Part shown: positions 26,297-37,710 of the stretch, one piece after another | Position numbering within the stretch: the stretch's first letter is position 1 | Layout: each line of letters begins with the position of its first letter | DNA from: Perca fluviatilis | Taxonomy: Eukaryota > Chordata > Actinopteri > Perciformes > Percidae | Direction of reading: 5' to 3' | DNA length: 64,000 bases | Assembly: GCF_010015445.1 (NCBI RefSeq) | Contig: NC_053120.1 | Span: forward strand, 7,962,614 to 8,026,613 | The notes under the pieces: model-generated | What the model saw: the letters and a program-made list of their open reading frames with translations, nothing else | What the model was told of the DNA's origin: nothing | The model's database searches: none | Made by a program: the position numbers and the translations under genes

Positions 26297-27549
26297 ACTG
26301 AGGGCATACTGTCCCTGTGAGGTCATGATTGTGCATGGCAGTACCTGGGAGTCAAGCACTCCCACTGTGAATAAAAGTAGGCTCAGAGGACTAAGCCTTC
26401 GAGCATTCGATGAGAGACACTCTATGAGTAGTTTCCACGTAACTGCTCCATCTTACAAGATTCAAAGAATACCTACCTGTTTGATTCCGACACTGACAAT
26501 CATTTTTCTAACACCTTCCCTCTATCCTTGTCCACTACCTCAATAAGCACAGCTAGGCGGTGGGAAGTAGTACCCAAAAAAAACAAAACATAAAATTATT
26601 ATTACGCACAACACACTATTGTTGCAAACTTGATGCAGAGCCCAAAGTCTCAAGGCAAAGAGAAGTGTAATAAACATTACGCTACGCACCCCCCCCCCCC
26701 AACTTTCTGCCCTCATCATGCAGTGTCGTCCTCCCAGCGCCGCCTCGATCAAAAACTCAATTACACCCCTGCATACTACTGTAAATCCCAGTAAACAACA
26801 GCTTCAGCGCTGCTCTGCCAGGCGAGCCAGACCGCCGCGCTCACACACTTCCACACAGGACATTTCTCTGGCTATGAATAGACTGGTGGTGGGGGCTTTC
26901 CACAGGCCGGAGAGCAGACAGTCTGACTGAGCTGTATCAAATCTCCGACACTATGAGGCCGCACAAACACAAACACGTAAGCTGGATGACTAGCGTAGTA
27001 GTCTTGGAGCTCCACATACTGCTGAGAGCTTCTGACTAGAAACCAAGTAGTGGGAGCTATTTCTATACTCATGCCACACACAAACACAGAGTTGGTGTTA
27101 ACTTGATTTTACTGGTGGTTAATACAGGCATGTATATTAAAATCAAAGTGAAAATACTCTTTCATTTCAGGCTTCAAGGATCCTCAAAGAAATAAAACTA
27201 GACAATCTGAAAGCTTGTTTAAACTTTGGATATCCTCTGTCACACTCAGGGGGTCAGCCTGATCCGAAGTGACGGAACACACATTTGATTTCCAGCCAGG
27301 TTTCCTAGCCTTAACGTGAACTGACTCTAGATTTGTATGCACAGACAGACATGTTTTTATCGCTGTCCTTGTGTGGATCTTTCTTTCTTTAACCTCCGGG
27401 TCACCAGGGCACCGTGTTCTTTACTTTTATGCCCTTGTTTGATGACGTTGGCTGCATGATGTGCTGCAGGAAAGTCAGTGCTCCTAACATAATAAAAGAA
27501 CACTTTAAAAGCAGTCAATCCCTGGGGCGACCTCTCGCTCACCCAGTTT
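26297..27549. other. nos1ap intron, no distinct feature
   Basis: Contains poly-C at 26690-26700. No exon or repeat family recognised. Confidence 0.4.
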
Positions 27550-27651
27550 GCTGCGTGTCATCCCCCATCTCTCTCCCACCTTTCCTGTCTATCCACTGTC
27601 ATCATCTAATAAAAGGTAAAAAGCCCCCAAAAAAAATCTAAAAAAAAAAAG
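27550..27651 (+). mobile_element. tRNA-SINE 3' fragment
   Basis: GCTGCGTGTCATCCCCCATC, CTCTCTCCCACCTTTCCTGT and the closing AATAAAAGGTAAAAAGCCCC plus A-rich tail match the 3' half of the SINE family seen at 30200 and 31294. The tRNA head is missing. Confidence 0.6.
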
Positions 27652-27784
27652 AAAAAGCAGTCTACCGTTTCATGAAATAAGTCAAGTGCATGTCTAGACA
27701 AATACATGTTTTATGCTGAGCTTCAACCTTTGATTAACAAGTTAACTCCTTTCCTTTATTGTGTTATATATCTTTTTTGTACAT

Positions 27785-28505
27785 GTTATAGGCTTCCAAA
27801 GTGAAAAAGCCCAAAGTCCCCCCCAAAGGGATTTACCATGTCCAACAGAAAACACTGTTCACCAACTGCTCCAAACAGCTCTGTTGTAGTCCAGCCTTTA
27901 TTTCAGAGACAAACGTGGTCACTTTGTAACACACGTTATAATGTTCGCCTAGCTGCTAGCGTGTCACGCCCTCATACTCTGCTTCTGACTGGCTAGTAGT
28001 CCTTATCTAGGTACTGATAGGCCTGTCACAATAACAAATTTTGCCGGACGATAAATTGTCCCAGAAATTATTGCGATAAACGATACTATTGTCGTTCTGA
28101 GACCATTTTCATCTTATATAATGATAATGGCATAATAATGCAGGTACACCTTTTCAAAGATCAATAAACCTTCATTTCTAAAGAATATTTAAAACTGGAA
28201 CTGGAAGACATGTTAAATATCCACAATAAATGAACAAAACAACCAAAAACAATAAATAAAATGGACTCTCAGTCTCGGTTAACAAAAAATGCACTGGAAT
28301 AAAAAAAAAAAAACACAATCAAAAACAATAAATAAAATGTAAAAAAAAAATGTAAAATCTTTCCGGGCGCGATAATTTCCATTTAAAAATGATCGCGCTC
28401 ATTTTTATCTATCATGCGATTAATTGATTTATTGCATATTGCGACAGGCCTAGGTAATGAGCATGTGCAACTCCCAGCAAAGATAGAACAGAAGTGCATT
28501 CTGCA
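27785..28505. repeat. Fish interspersed repeat, split by a hAT MITE
   Basis: The words CTCATACTCTGCTTCTGACT, CTAGTAGTCCTTATCTAGGT and, after the insertion, GAGCATGTGCAACTCCCAGC follow one another in a common fish repeat. The MITE at 28018-28452 sits between them. Outer limits are uncertain. Confidence 0.45.
28010..28460. mobile_element. hAT MITE with TAGGCCTGTCACAATAAC ends
   Basis: The element at 28018-28452 has ends TAGGCCTGTCACAATAAC and ATTGCGACAGGCCTA. The flanks GGTACTGA and GGTAATGA differ by one base, an 8-bp hAT duplication. The interior is A-rich with two near-copies of CAAAAACAATAAATAAAATG (28245-28265 and 28318-28340). Confidence 0.9.
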
Positions 28506-28664
28506 GTTTAAATAGTTCAGCAAGTGTATAAAATCCAAGGGATGCTTTGAAATTTGACTGACTGTTGCACTTTTTCGTGTAATTAATAAAGTAATCCAAA
28601 TTCAGAACCAGTAATACTGACACAGGAATGATGAACTCAAAAGTACAGTATAAAGAAGCGCGCG

Positions 28665-28682
28665 CACACACACACACACACA

Positions 28683-28754
<72 letters not shown>
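28665..28754. repeat. (CA)n microsatellite beside a nos1ap splice donor
   Basis: A CA run with one CCC interruption. In gene orientation it is (TG)n, and it starts 13 nt downstream of the donor of the exon at 28768-28937. Confidence 0.97.
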
Positions 28755-28757
<3 letters not shown>

Positions 28758-28767
28758 GATATTTTAC

Positions 28768-28937
28768 CTTGCTCTCTGCACTCTTCAGGTCAGCTGTCTT
28801 GGCTGTGGCGTCCAGATCAGTCACCCCTCTGTTGAGGTTTGACTCCTCTGCCGCCGACACCTGGCTCACCTCCTCCGCATCGATGTCAGTCTCCTCGGTG
28901 ACGGTCGGCGTCTTCTCCGCGCCCGTTAGCTCCCGAA
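28768..28937 (-). CDS. nos1ap: nos1ap linker exon
   Basis: With the one base carried over from the previous exon, this 170-bp exon reads 57 codons beginning VRELTGAEKTPTVTEETD and including NRGVTDLDAT. Human NOS1AP has the same anchors in the same order (QLTGAE, EETDIDA, RGVTDLDA), so the assignment is firm although the sequence between them differs. The segment is acidic, predicted unstructured, and lies between the PTB domain and the coiled coil. Minus-strand splice sites are GGCACAG|TTCGG and GAGCAAG|GTAAAATAT. A perfect-looking (TG)n tract starts only 13 nt inside the downstream intron (see the CA repeat at 28665-28754). The exon ends in phase 0 and joins 10721-10882 without a frame change. 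Confidence 0.93.
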
Positions 28938-30199
28938 CTGTGCCGAGGAATGTACACACACATACAGGTGGATGAGCACGCATGCCTGCATACACACATG
29001 TAGGCATGAGCATGGCCACAAGCGCGCACACACACACACATGGGCGGACACACATGAATACATTCAAGTAAGACACATTATCCATAGAACCACAGCATAC
29101 TGTATGCATGATTATGACTAAATGTATGTTTAAACTGTCCAGAGGAACTCTTAAGAGCTATAAAACAATGCAAATACAAATAGAACACAATGCAGCCAGC
29201 ACTCCCTTGTTTCATGAGTTTCCATATTGTGTTTTCAGTTTTTAAACATCGCTCTCATTACTGTTAATACATTTTTAATGGGACAAATTGGACCAGATTG
29301 GATACAGACCGTGTTTTTGCCGTAGCAGATGTCATTAACAATGGAGATCAACACTATTGCCCCGTGTAGGAGACAAAATCAATGCAGACTGCAACAAAAC
29401 CATTTATGAGGAGCACTCTTACTGTTCTTCCTCTGCCCTCGACACTTGTTTGTTCCAACAGGATTTTTTTGAATTATTTTTGGCATAAGAAAACCATCCA
29501 GTTCAGTTCATTAAAACACAATGTCGATAGCTGCGACAATTTGTACCAGATTGATACATTGGAACATTTAGAGTGTCTCTGTAGGAGAACACACATTAAG
29601 TCTACATTTTTTAAATATTCCAATAACGTCAACACCAAAAAAAAAAGGTCTAAATTCTAGCAAGAGGTCCCGTGCTGATTCCACTAACTGATGAAACCCT
29701 TCTCAGAATCATAACACTGTCTTTGCCTTCAGCAGTCTGAACTGTGTTGACTATTTTACCATTTCATTTTGATTCGCCCCACCAGGCAATTCAACAGAAA
29801 ACTAGTGTAACGCTTGTTGTCCCAGTTGGAACACTTCTTCCACCTGACTACAAAGCCTGAGGTTGTGTCTCATATCCTCACACAGTTCAAATTCAATTGA
29901 ATAAACAGGAAAATGTAAGCGCCAGTGTTCTAGTTGTGATGCTTTTTATTGTTTAAACCTTTACCGGGCAAAAACGGTGTCAGTAACTATGCATGCTGGG
30001 CGTATGCATAGTTGCACTCAAGGCTGCCTCTCCCCACAGCAAGTTTCATTACAAACGCAATCATTTTAAAAAGATGAAAACGTGGGTAGGATTACTCACT
30101 TTGCTAACTTGTATGCGCTTCTTTATGGAACAAAAAAAATCTTACATTTAGATTAAGAGCAGAGCAACTAATAAGAGGTTAGTATTCTCTCTTTTTTTT
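28938..30199. other. nos1ap intron, no distinct feature
   Basis: Short CA runs near 29025. Nothing else recognised. Confidence 0.4.
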
Positions 30200-30388
30200 A
30201 AAGATTATTTTTGGGGTATTTTAGGCCTTTATTTATAGGACAGGCGAAGACATGAAAGGGGAGAGTGAGGGGAGAATGATATGCAGCAAAGGGCCGCAGG
30301 TCGGAGTCGAACCCGCGGCCGCTGGGTCGAGGAGTAAACCTCTATATATGGGCGCGTGCGCGCTAACAAGTGAGCTAACCAGGCCCCC
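30200..30388 (-). mobile_element. tRNA-derived SINE, full length
   Basis: On the minus strand: an A box in GGTTAGCTCACTTGTTAGCG, a B box in GGGTTCGACTCCG, then CCTTTGCTGCATATCATTCT and a tail ending ATAAAGGCCTAAAATACC. All parts of the family are present. Confidence 0.88.
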
Positions 30389-30715
30389 CAGGTAATACCA
30401 AGTTTATACAAAAAACATTAGGAACAGTTCGAAATTGGGAAATATGCTTATCTGGTGTTTTGGCCAGAGTTCGAAGAGAAGATTAATATCACTCTCATGT
30501 CTTCTAAACGTGTCAAACTTGTCATTAGGTTATCTGTTGACATATTATTTTTGTCTTTTGTTATCCAGTGCCTTACTCTATTTGGAATAATCTCTTCTAC
30601 TTGACTGTAACTTGCAATAGCATCTAGTAATAAGATAGATGGAAAAGTAGGTGAAATGTTTACACTGCGTCATGTGTATTTGATTTGATCTCAGATTACC
30701 TCACTCACTCCTGAT
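30389..30715. other. nos1ap intron, no distinct feature
   Basis: Nothing recognised. Confidence 0.4.
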
Positions 30716-31130
30716 CGCTTTGAGTGTTCAATGTACATTTCTGCCCGCAATGGCTACTCGTATCCTTTCCTTCCCCTGTCTCTCATCTTCACTGCTGCAC
30801 TGTCCTCTTCCTCTCCATCCTCCCCCTCCACTGTCCATCCCACATCCTCACCCCTCTTCTTCCATGCATACTCCCCTTCTTCCTTCTGTGCACCCTGCTC
30901 TTAGTGCTGTCCTCCCCCTCCACTTAAACCTTGTGCTTGATTACTTGCTGACAGCTCTACTACTCTTTCTCTTCCTCCTACTTTCTACCCAGCTATCCGT
31001 GCTGTCCTGTCCTTCCTCCAGCCCTCTGTTTGCTGACATGTTTTCCTCGGTTGTCTTCCTCGATCCTCCTCTTCCTGTTCCTCTCCAACTTCTCCCCTTC
31101 TCTGCCCTCACTTGCTATCCTTGGTTAAAA
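30716..31130. repeat. Pyrimidine-rich tract (purine-rich in gene orientation)
   Basis: About 400 bp of plus-strand DNA dominated by CT-rich words (TCCTCTTCCTCTCCATCCTC and similar). It produces a 186-codon plus-strand frame rich in Leu, Pro and Ser that shows no domain and runs opposite to nos1ap. I treat it as compositional. Confidence 0.7.
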
Positions 31131-31278
31131 GTTGCCAATTGTCATTCATTCAGTCAGAAGAAATTGACACAGTTCTTTGTGGAGACACACATATCAAAAT
31201 ATATCCAACTGAACAAGTTATTTAATGGTTTTGTAAATGTTTCAATCACAAATAATGTTTGGGTTAAACATTCTGAAT

Positions 31279-31502
31279 GATACGAGGCATTTTGTTTTGT
31301 TTTTTAGATTATTTTTTGGGAATTTTAGGCCTTTAATTGACAGGACAGCTAAAGACATGAAAGGGGAGAGAGAGGAGGAATGAAATGCAGCAAAGGGCCA
31401 CACGTCAGAGTCGAACCCGCGGCCCGCCAGGGTCAAGGTGTAAACTTCTATATATGGGCGCCTATCAACTGAGCTGTCTGGGCGCCCGATATGAGGTATT
31501 TT
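31279..31502 (-). mobile_element. tRNA-derived SINE with 15-bp target duplication
   Basis: The body is at 31294-31487. On the minus strand the head GGGCGCCCAGACAGCTCAGT leads to a B box GGGTTCGACTCTG and the tail ATTAAAGGCCTAAAATTCCC. The flanks GATACGAGGCATTTT (31279-31293) and GATATGAGGTATTTT (31488-31502) match at 13 of 15 bases, a retrotransposition-type target duplication. Confidence 0.9.
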
Positions 31503-31569
31503 TGACAACAGGCTTTAAATGTATACAGTAGGTTATGTGTTTTCATATAAATTGTTATTGCTGTTTGTC

Positions 31570-31683
31570 CTTCATTAGTGGATTTATTGTTTTTATAGAT
31601 TTGCCTTTATTCAAGAATTAGTAGTGGAGAGAGACAGGAAACACGGGAAGAGAGAGGGGAATGGCATGCAGCAAAGGTCGAAA
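31570..31683 (-). mobile_element. tRNA-SINE fragment (3' part)
   Basis: GGAATGGCATGCAGCAAAGG and TTTATAGATTTGCCTTTATT correspond to the SINE body and tail in reverse. The tRNA head is missing. Confidence 0.6.
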
Positions 31684-32981
31684 TAATACAGTTAGTACAT
31701 CTTAAATGTGCAGTATAGTATAATGTATCTTTTATGCCAATATGCAACCTGACTGACTTGTTTTTCTGACTAGTCCTTTCCGGTGCATGGATGACCAAAT
31801 AAGCTATAACAATATAATAGTAAACTAAGATGATCTGGCTCATTTAAACTTCTGGCATTTTGAATATTACTTTAACAAGTAGAACTGCACTGGAAACATG
31901 AGCTGCTGAATGGAACTTCAGGCCTGTGGCACTGTTAAGTGTAATGGTAATATTACTGTTCCACAGTTTGGCATTATTTTACAGTGAGTGGGCTTTATTA
32001 GTTCCATTCATGTAGGCCATTTTTAAGCAGTTATTTGTTGTTAATTTGATTAAACTGTTCATTTGATGTTGCAACATTTTGGACAATTGTTCTGAAACTC
32101 TGCACATTATTATTAGTAGTATTTCTGAGAAGAAAACACATTTCCTCTGTAGATTCTGCTTGTTTTCCCTTCTCTTCTGACTCCCTGCTGCTCAAACCAG
32201 TTCCCATCTCCTCCTCTCAAATTCATTTCCATATTTGATCTTTTCTTTACTCACTCCCGTCCTCCATGATCCCAAGTTCCCTTTTCCTTTAATATCCATC
32301 TCTTCTTCCTACTCCACTCCACTATCCGTGTTTTCTTCCAGCTTTTTACGTTTCACTAATCCGATATCTTCCACTCTTCTTTCCCTTTTCCTTTCTTTGC
32401 CATGATAATTAGTTCTGAAGATAAGCTCATTGGCTGTGCGTGACGGCGCTTGTGCTGCTTAACACAGCATGACAGCGAGTGTGTGAGTGTGTGTGTACAG
32501 GCCTGAGTTTGTATGTGTGTGTGGGGCTCTTCCGTTATGTGTGGATGTACAGTTATAGTGTGTGGGTGATCTGTGGGCTCATCAGCATGTGAAAGAGAGC
32601 TTGTCTCTGGAGGGCTGGAAGAGGGATGTGGAGATAACGGTACCCCGGCCTGCCACTCTCAGCTCTGGGTGGGAGGGGGGGGCTGACCAGTGCTGGCTGC
32701 TTTAATGGCTGGAACGAGGGTGTGAAAGAGTTCCGATCGTGGACCCTTCCAACTGCTGAATCCCCGTGTCTGTCCTCTCAGACCCCTCTCAGAGCCACGT
32801 GTCCCTGGGCTGCAGTGAAGCCCATCCTGGCCAGGCACGAGGCAGCGGATAAAAGCAGCTCAGCCCGCCAGTGTTGCTGTGTGCTGCCTTCTTTCTTTGG
32901 GTTGACTCATCCATGACATTCACTCCAGCATCGGCCTCTCCTGCTCGCCAACTTGGGCACAATGCAAGCGGGAACAGGCAC

Positions 32982-33014
<33 letters not shown>

Positions 33015-33632
33015 GGGGAGGGTGGAGTGCGTGTACAGTACAATCTGTTTGTGCTATCTGAGAGCATATGACTCTGTGTTTGGACTTGCTAGTCAATTTC
33101 CAGCACGGCCTTATTGATAGAGTTCCATATTTCTTTCCATTCCTTCCTTGTCTGTTTATCTTTCTAAAGGGGTGAGGTATGCTTTGCAATACTACTGGGC
33201 TGAAACCTTCCTCACACAGGGGTGAATGGATCCTGGCTTCACCTTCCTTTCTGTCCCGATCCAAAAACCCTACAACCCCTCCCCAAATTCTTTAAAGAAA
33301 CACTACAGCTTGGCATGTTTTTTTCCTTTTCTTTTCAAAAAGGATCCTGGAGTCTCCTTTTCAGACACTTTCATCTTTTGTTCTTTATTTTAGACCCATT
33401 TTTAGCACACCCTATCTGCACACTCTAACATACTGAACCGTTACATTAACTCCACCCACACATCTGCCTGCCTGTGTGTTTTCTCTATTGCATGTAAGCA
33501 TCCTGTTGCATTTATATCTTTTTAATGAACAGCTGGTTTAAGGTGTAAAGAAAGTGTGCTGTACACAATAAAATACATAACTTCTGGCCTCAGAAATATT
33601 TCTTGACCCCCCCCCTGAAATGTGCATCAGTG
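31684..33632. other. Intron: pyrimidine-rich block, GC-rich unique block, GT tract
   Basis: Plus-strand CT-rich DNA at 32155-32400, a GC-rich stretch at about 32580-32960 without a recognised exon, and a GT tract at 32983-33012 followed by poly-G. The 64-codon frame at 32722-32916 has no domain I know and is not called. Confidence 0.45.
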
Positions 33633-34559
33633 TTAAAGTGATGGTTCGGAGTAATTTCACCCTAGGGTCCTTTGCAACATGACCTCGAGACAAACACCCC
33701 CCCAGAAGCTTTTTTCACCTGGGTCGAACATTGGGAGAGTTAGCGTAGAGCAGCGTTATCAGCTGAATAGCTTAAGCGCCGATATCGGGCACGTTTGTAT
33801 CGCAATGTTTCCCCACTAATAATGCCGAAAGATACCAAAGCACGTCTACAAGTAGTACAAATAGGTTATGCACTCATAAAAGCGATGGATTGGAAAGTTT
33901 GTAAGTTACACCAGAAGTTTATGTAAAAAAACACTTGCCTGCTGGCTTCTGCTCTCTACTGTTGTTGCTGCTGTAGGACGAGTGCTTAGGGACGTCTACA
34001 AATTACAACACCGAAAAGAGATGCAACAAAAATATTTTTTAATTTAACTTTTTTTAAAGTAAGTGCTGTAGTATAACTAGCAGGAGACAAGTAATAATTG
34101 AGTTAAGTTTGGAGACATTACCTTATTTAATCATTGAATTAATAAATATTTTTATTGTAACTCTTTTCGGTGTAGTAATTTGTAGACGCGCTCGCCTAAG
34201 CACGTCTAACTGCGGAGTAGCAGCAGCAGCAGCAACAGCAACAGAGAGCTGAAGAGAGCAGGCAAGTGTTCATAAACTTCTGGTGGCGCTTACAAAACTT
34301 TCCAATCCGTTTTATGAGAGCATAACCTATTTGTACTACTTGTAGACGTTTGGTATCATTTTGGGCATTATTAGTGGAGTAACTTACAAGATACAAACGG
34401 TGTCCATTAGCCCCTCCGCTAAGCTATTCAGCTGATAACGCTACTCTAGCTAACTCTCCCAATGTTCGACTCAGGTGAAAAAAGCTTCTGGGGGGGTGTT
34501 TGGCTCGAGGTCATGGTGCAAAGGACCCTAGGGTGAATTACTCCGAACCATCACTTTAA
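33633..34559. mobile_element. TTAA-flanked palindromic fold-back element, copy 2
   Basis: Same family as 1438-2342: TTAA at 33633-33636 and 34556-34559, terminus AGTGATGGTTCGGAGTAA, arms of about 410 bp (33633-34039 and 34143-34559). The roughly 100-bp loop is the reverse complement of the copy-1 loop (here AAAGTAAGTGCTGTAGTATA, there TATACTACAGCACTTACTTT). The two copies therefore sit in opposite orientation. It lies 0.4 kb downstream, in gene orientation, of the exon at 34962. Confidence 0.9.
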
Positions 34560-34961
34560 GTTACACTCCAGGAATACCAGAACAACTTTAGAAACGGGTG
34601 TAAACACAAAATAAAGATACTTTTTTCATGCTTTCTATTTATCACTGACTTCACTTCACCAACCTTCAAGGAGCTTCTGCAGTACAAGGTTGCGACAGAC
34701 ACTTTTCCCCTTTCAACAACTTTTGATTAAAATTCCTGCACGAAACATTCAACCTTCTGATTCTTCTAAAGTATTGACTTAGAAGCGAACGAGCAGTAAG
34801 CACAGATCCCAACATCTGATAAAAGAGAAGTGAACAAACATGATTTTCGATAACTCCCTGAGGGCAGAGCAGCATTGCTGAACATTTACAGACACTACAG
34901 GCCACTTAAAGTGGGATGGTGATTATGTAGCAGGTGCACGTTGCTCTTTGGGTTTGTGTAC

Positions 34962-35103
34962 CTGTGACAGAGGAGTCGTTGCCGTTCTTTTCGCCGTGGC
35001 AGTCCTCTTGTCCGTCTGCGTTCTGCTGCGTGTGCTGCAGACTCAGTTTATGGCAAACCTCGAACGCCTGGCCCACTGTCCGAACAATACGCATGGCCTG
35101 ACT
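34962..35103 (-). CDS. nos1ap: nos1ap exon: end of the PTB domain and start of the linker
   Basis: The exon reads in phase 0 from SQAMRIVRTVGQAFEVCH through KLSLQHTQQNADGQED, then a fish-specific stretch rich in K, N and S. The first part is the terminal helix of the NOS1AP PTB domain, and the HTQQNADGQED linker is identical to the human protein as I remember it. After QED the sequence diverges (CHGEKNGNDSSVT against a GES-rich mammalian linker). The acceptor follows a long pyrimidine run ending CCCAG, and the donor is CACAG|GTACAC. The 142-bp length leaves one extra base, which joins the next exon at 28768-28937. The alternative acceptor two bases further in would break the SQAM reading, so the stated start is preferred. 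Confidence 0.95.
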
Positions 35104-35926
35104 CTGGGTGGGTGGGGGGAGAGAAAGACAAAGAAAGAAATGCAGTTGAAAATCCTCAGAACATAACTTGAAGAACTGTTGTGCTTATTTCTAAGTTTAA
35201 ACATTGCATTCAGTATTGCGATTGTGTGTGTTTTTTCCCCTTTAATATTTCTAAGTTTGAGTTTTTGTAGGTGGTGCGCTTTTCTTTGCTATCCTGCGAC
35301 TTCTATTTCCGATTGGATCCTTACTTTGTCCTCAGGTGCAAAGAACTGGACGCGTCTGCTTATGTCTTTCCGCCCTGCTCTGAAAAAAGCAGGTCAAGTG
35401 AAAACAACTTAGGTTGTCTGACTTGTCACAGTAGAGAGGTGTCGAGGCAGAAAAAGATTTCATATTGAAGCCCTGAGGCCTAGCCTCTAAACATCACTCA
35501 TCATTAGCTGAAGTGAAGTCTAAGTGTTCAGTGTGGATCAGTATCAGAACATAACCCCAGGCTTAGTATCAGATGAGAAATATAATTTATTAGGCACATC
35601 TGGGTTTCCTATTACATTAATAACTTGAACTGGTTTTGGCAGTCTGGGTCTGGGTTGCTGGGCCATGGCTTCACTCCACAGAAGGTTCTGGTTTTGGGGG
35701 TCAGAAAAACTCCAAACATATTCACTTTCTGTACCGAGGTGAAGTGTGGCTGCAGTCTCACTGTACTCGCAGTGTAATTTATTATTATTTTATTTTTTTC
35801 TATCAAAGCATGCTGCTTCAGCTTCATTTAGTGCTGATGTTGTTTCCATAGAGACAAAGCACTTTGTCAGCAAAACGAATTTATGTCCAGATCTCAAAAA
35901 AACTTGCTCCATTACCATACTGACCC
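35104..35926. other. nos1ap intron, no distinct feature
   Basis: Starts with the C-rich acceptor tract of the exon at 34962-35103. Nothing else recognised. Confidence 0.4.
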
Positions 35927-36637
35927 TTAAGGCTCAATTATACTCCGGACGTGTACATGGACAGCTGTGGACCCCGCAGGCGCATAGTAGGTGGTGCCCA
36001 AATTCTTTCATATGTAGGGCCAAAATGTAATTTATGTAATTTAAGGCCACGGGCCAAAAATAACGTAATTCTTTGTAGATAAAACTTGTGTATGTAATTT
36101 AATAGGGAAGTTTAACAGCACTGTGCTTTAAATTGCCGTACAACTCAGATTAAGAACTTTTTTGCCACTACGGTTGGGATTTTGCAGCACTTTCAAAATA
36201 ATAGGAGAATAAGCATGAGCATGCCAAATGCAATGGCGGGCAAAAACAATGGGGGCACGGGCCAAACACGGGCCCCAAATTAGGCAGCCTTGGGTTAGCT
36301 GCTTCGAGTGGATCGCTACGCTGCCACGTAGAGGAATTTGCGTTTCCTAGGATGGCGAAGGAATGTCCCGCCATACTCTGCCTCTGACTAGCTTACACTG
36401 GCTTATCAATCTCACTCCTTATGCCTAAACCTAACCAATCCAACCAACAGATGCAAAAAGTAATAGCCAGTCAGAGGAAGAGTAGGGAAGGTCATGCGGA
36501 ATGGCCACAAACAATTGTCAGAATATGTACGTCCGCACAGAGCTCCCACGTATAGGCCCGACCCTCTGATGACGACATTTAGGTCACACAGACCCCGGCG
36601 GACCCTCGCACATGGACAGTATAAATTCGACTTTAGA
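35927..36637. mobile_element. Probable MITE with ...ATTTATACT-type ends
   Basis: The left end TTAAGGCTCAATTATACTCC and the right end ACAGTATAAATTCGACTTTAG are imperfect inverted repeats, and both lead into ACATGGACAG-type words. Internally CATACTCTGCCTCTGACTAG and AGCCAGTCAGAGGAAGAGTA form a smaller inverted pair (36372-36485). Boundaries are approximate. Confidence 0.45.
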
Positions 36638-37055
36638 ACCACAGCTACTACCAATGATGACTAAGCTGCCTTTGTGGCCTATACTTTGTAGTGTTTAGTC
36701 ACCTCACTAAAAGCACACAGCATGTGGTCCTTTCAAAAATGTCAAAACCCTTTCATGGCTGTATGGGGTCCAAATTCATTGAAATCTCACCAAAGGCCTA
36801 TCATCAAACTTCCAAAACCGCTTATGTTTCACTAGATTATTCTCACAATCTAGGAGGGAATAGTAATCAGGAATGATTTCCTGATGTGATGACGATTATG
36901 CGGAAATGCATAACTGGGTGTTTAATTCAGCCGGTTAATGATTATTGAAATAATAATTAGTTTCAGCAATGGCCACGAGCACAATCTTTGAGCTATCTAC
37001 TGATCTGTGTAGCTACTGTAACAGACAGTAAGAACAATTTCAGACCATCAAAGCT
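36638..37055. other. nos1ap intron, no distinct feature
   Basis: Nothing recognised. Confidence 0.4.
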
Positions 37056-37409
37056 GCAATCTGCAGACATGGGGGACTCGAGTCGCATGACTTGACTCGA
37101 GTTAGACTCGAGTCGCAAATTTTAGGACTTGAGACTTGCTTGATAAACATTCATAAAAGACTGGACTTTGACTTGATATTCATGACTTGACTCTTGAGTC
37201 AAATTACTTGACTTTCTGTTTATTTCTGATATTGAGGAGGAGTTAACTTTACGATTTTAGAAAATCCATATACAGATGAGAAAATCTGATTAGGTGTTCT
37301 GATTGGGTGCTGTTGCATGCGTGGCCGGGAACCCGTTGATAATATTACCAAGAACAGTTGCGGTAGACCTGCAGTAAATGAGACTGGCTATGGCTAGTAA
37401 CTTAACGTC

Positions 37410-37580
37410 ATGGATCCCTCTGCACCGAAAATAATAAAGTTGGGCTTTAACGATTACACATCTGGCCAGGCAAAGAAGAAACTAACAGCAGTTTGCAAGG
37501 TCTGCAGTACAAACATTTCCGACACAACCACCAGCACGTCGAATTTCATCAGACACTTTAAATCCCACAAGGAAAGGTAA
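37410..37580 (+). pseudogene. BED zinc-finger exon of a hAT transposase
   Basis: An uninterrupted frame of 56 codons starts at an ATG and contains KLGFNDYTSG, the cysteine pair CKVC and the histidine pair HFKSH, the zinc ligands of a BED finger. The frame closes at TAA within AAAG|GTAAAT, which reads as a splice donor (first exon of a spliced ZBED-type transposase). The catalytic exon that should follow is absent, so it cannot make a transposase here. A truncated DNA-binding peptide is conceivable but unsupported. Confidence 0.8.
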
Positions 37581-37710
37581 ATTATGAAGTCAGCCTAATC
37601 TTTTTACTAGCCATAGTCAGAAGTATGGTAGTGTTAGCTAAAAAGATTCGGCTGACTTCATAATTTACCTTTCCTTGTGGGATTTGAAGTGTCTGATGAA
37701 ATTCGACGTG
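37535..37710. repeat. Hairpin: inverted duplication of the BED exon end and donor
   Basis: The arms 37535-37610 and 37636-37710 are reverse complements with about two or three mismatches over about 75 bp, separated by about 25 bp. The left arm holds the last codons of the BED exon and its GTAAAT donor. Confidence 0.9.

Noticed and set aside
30720..31280. 186-codon plus-strand frame with hydrophobic Leu-rich stretches resembling membrane segments
   Set aside because: The composition follows directly from CT-rich DNA; there is no domain, and a shifted frame (30724-30927) is open in the same stretch.
32722..32916. Possible alternative exon or small protein in the GC-rich block
   Set aside because: No family resemblance and orientation opposite to nos1ap; kept only as a low-interest block.
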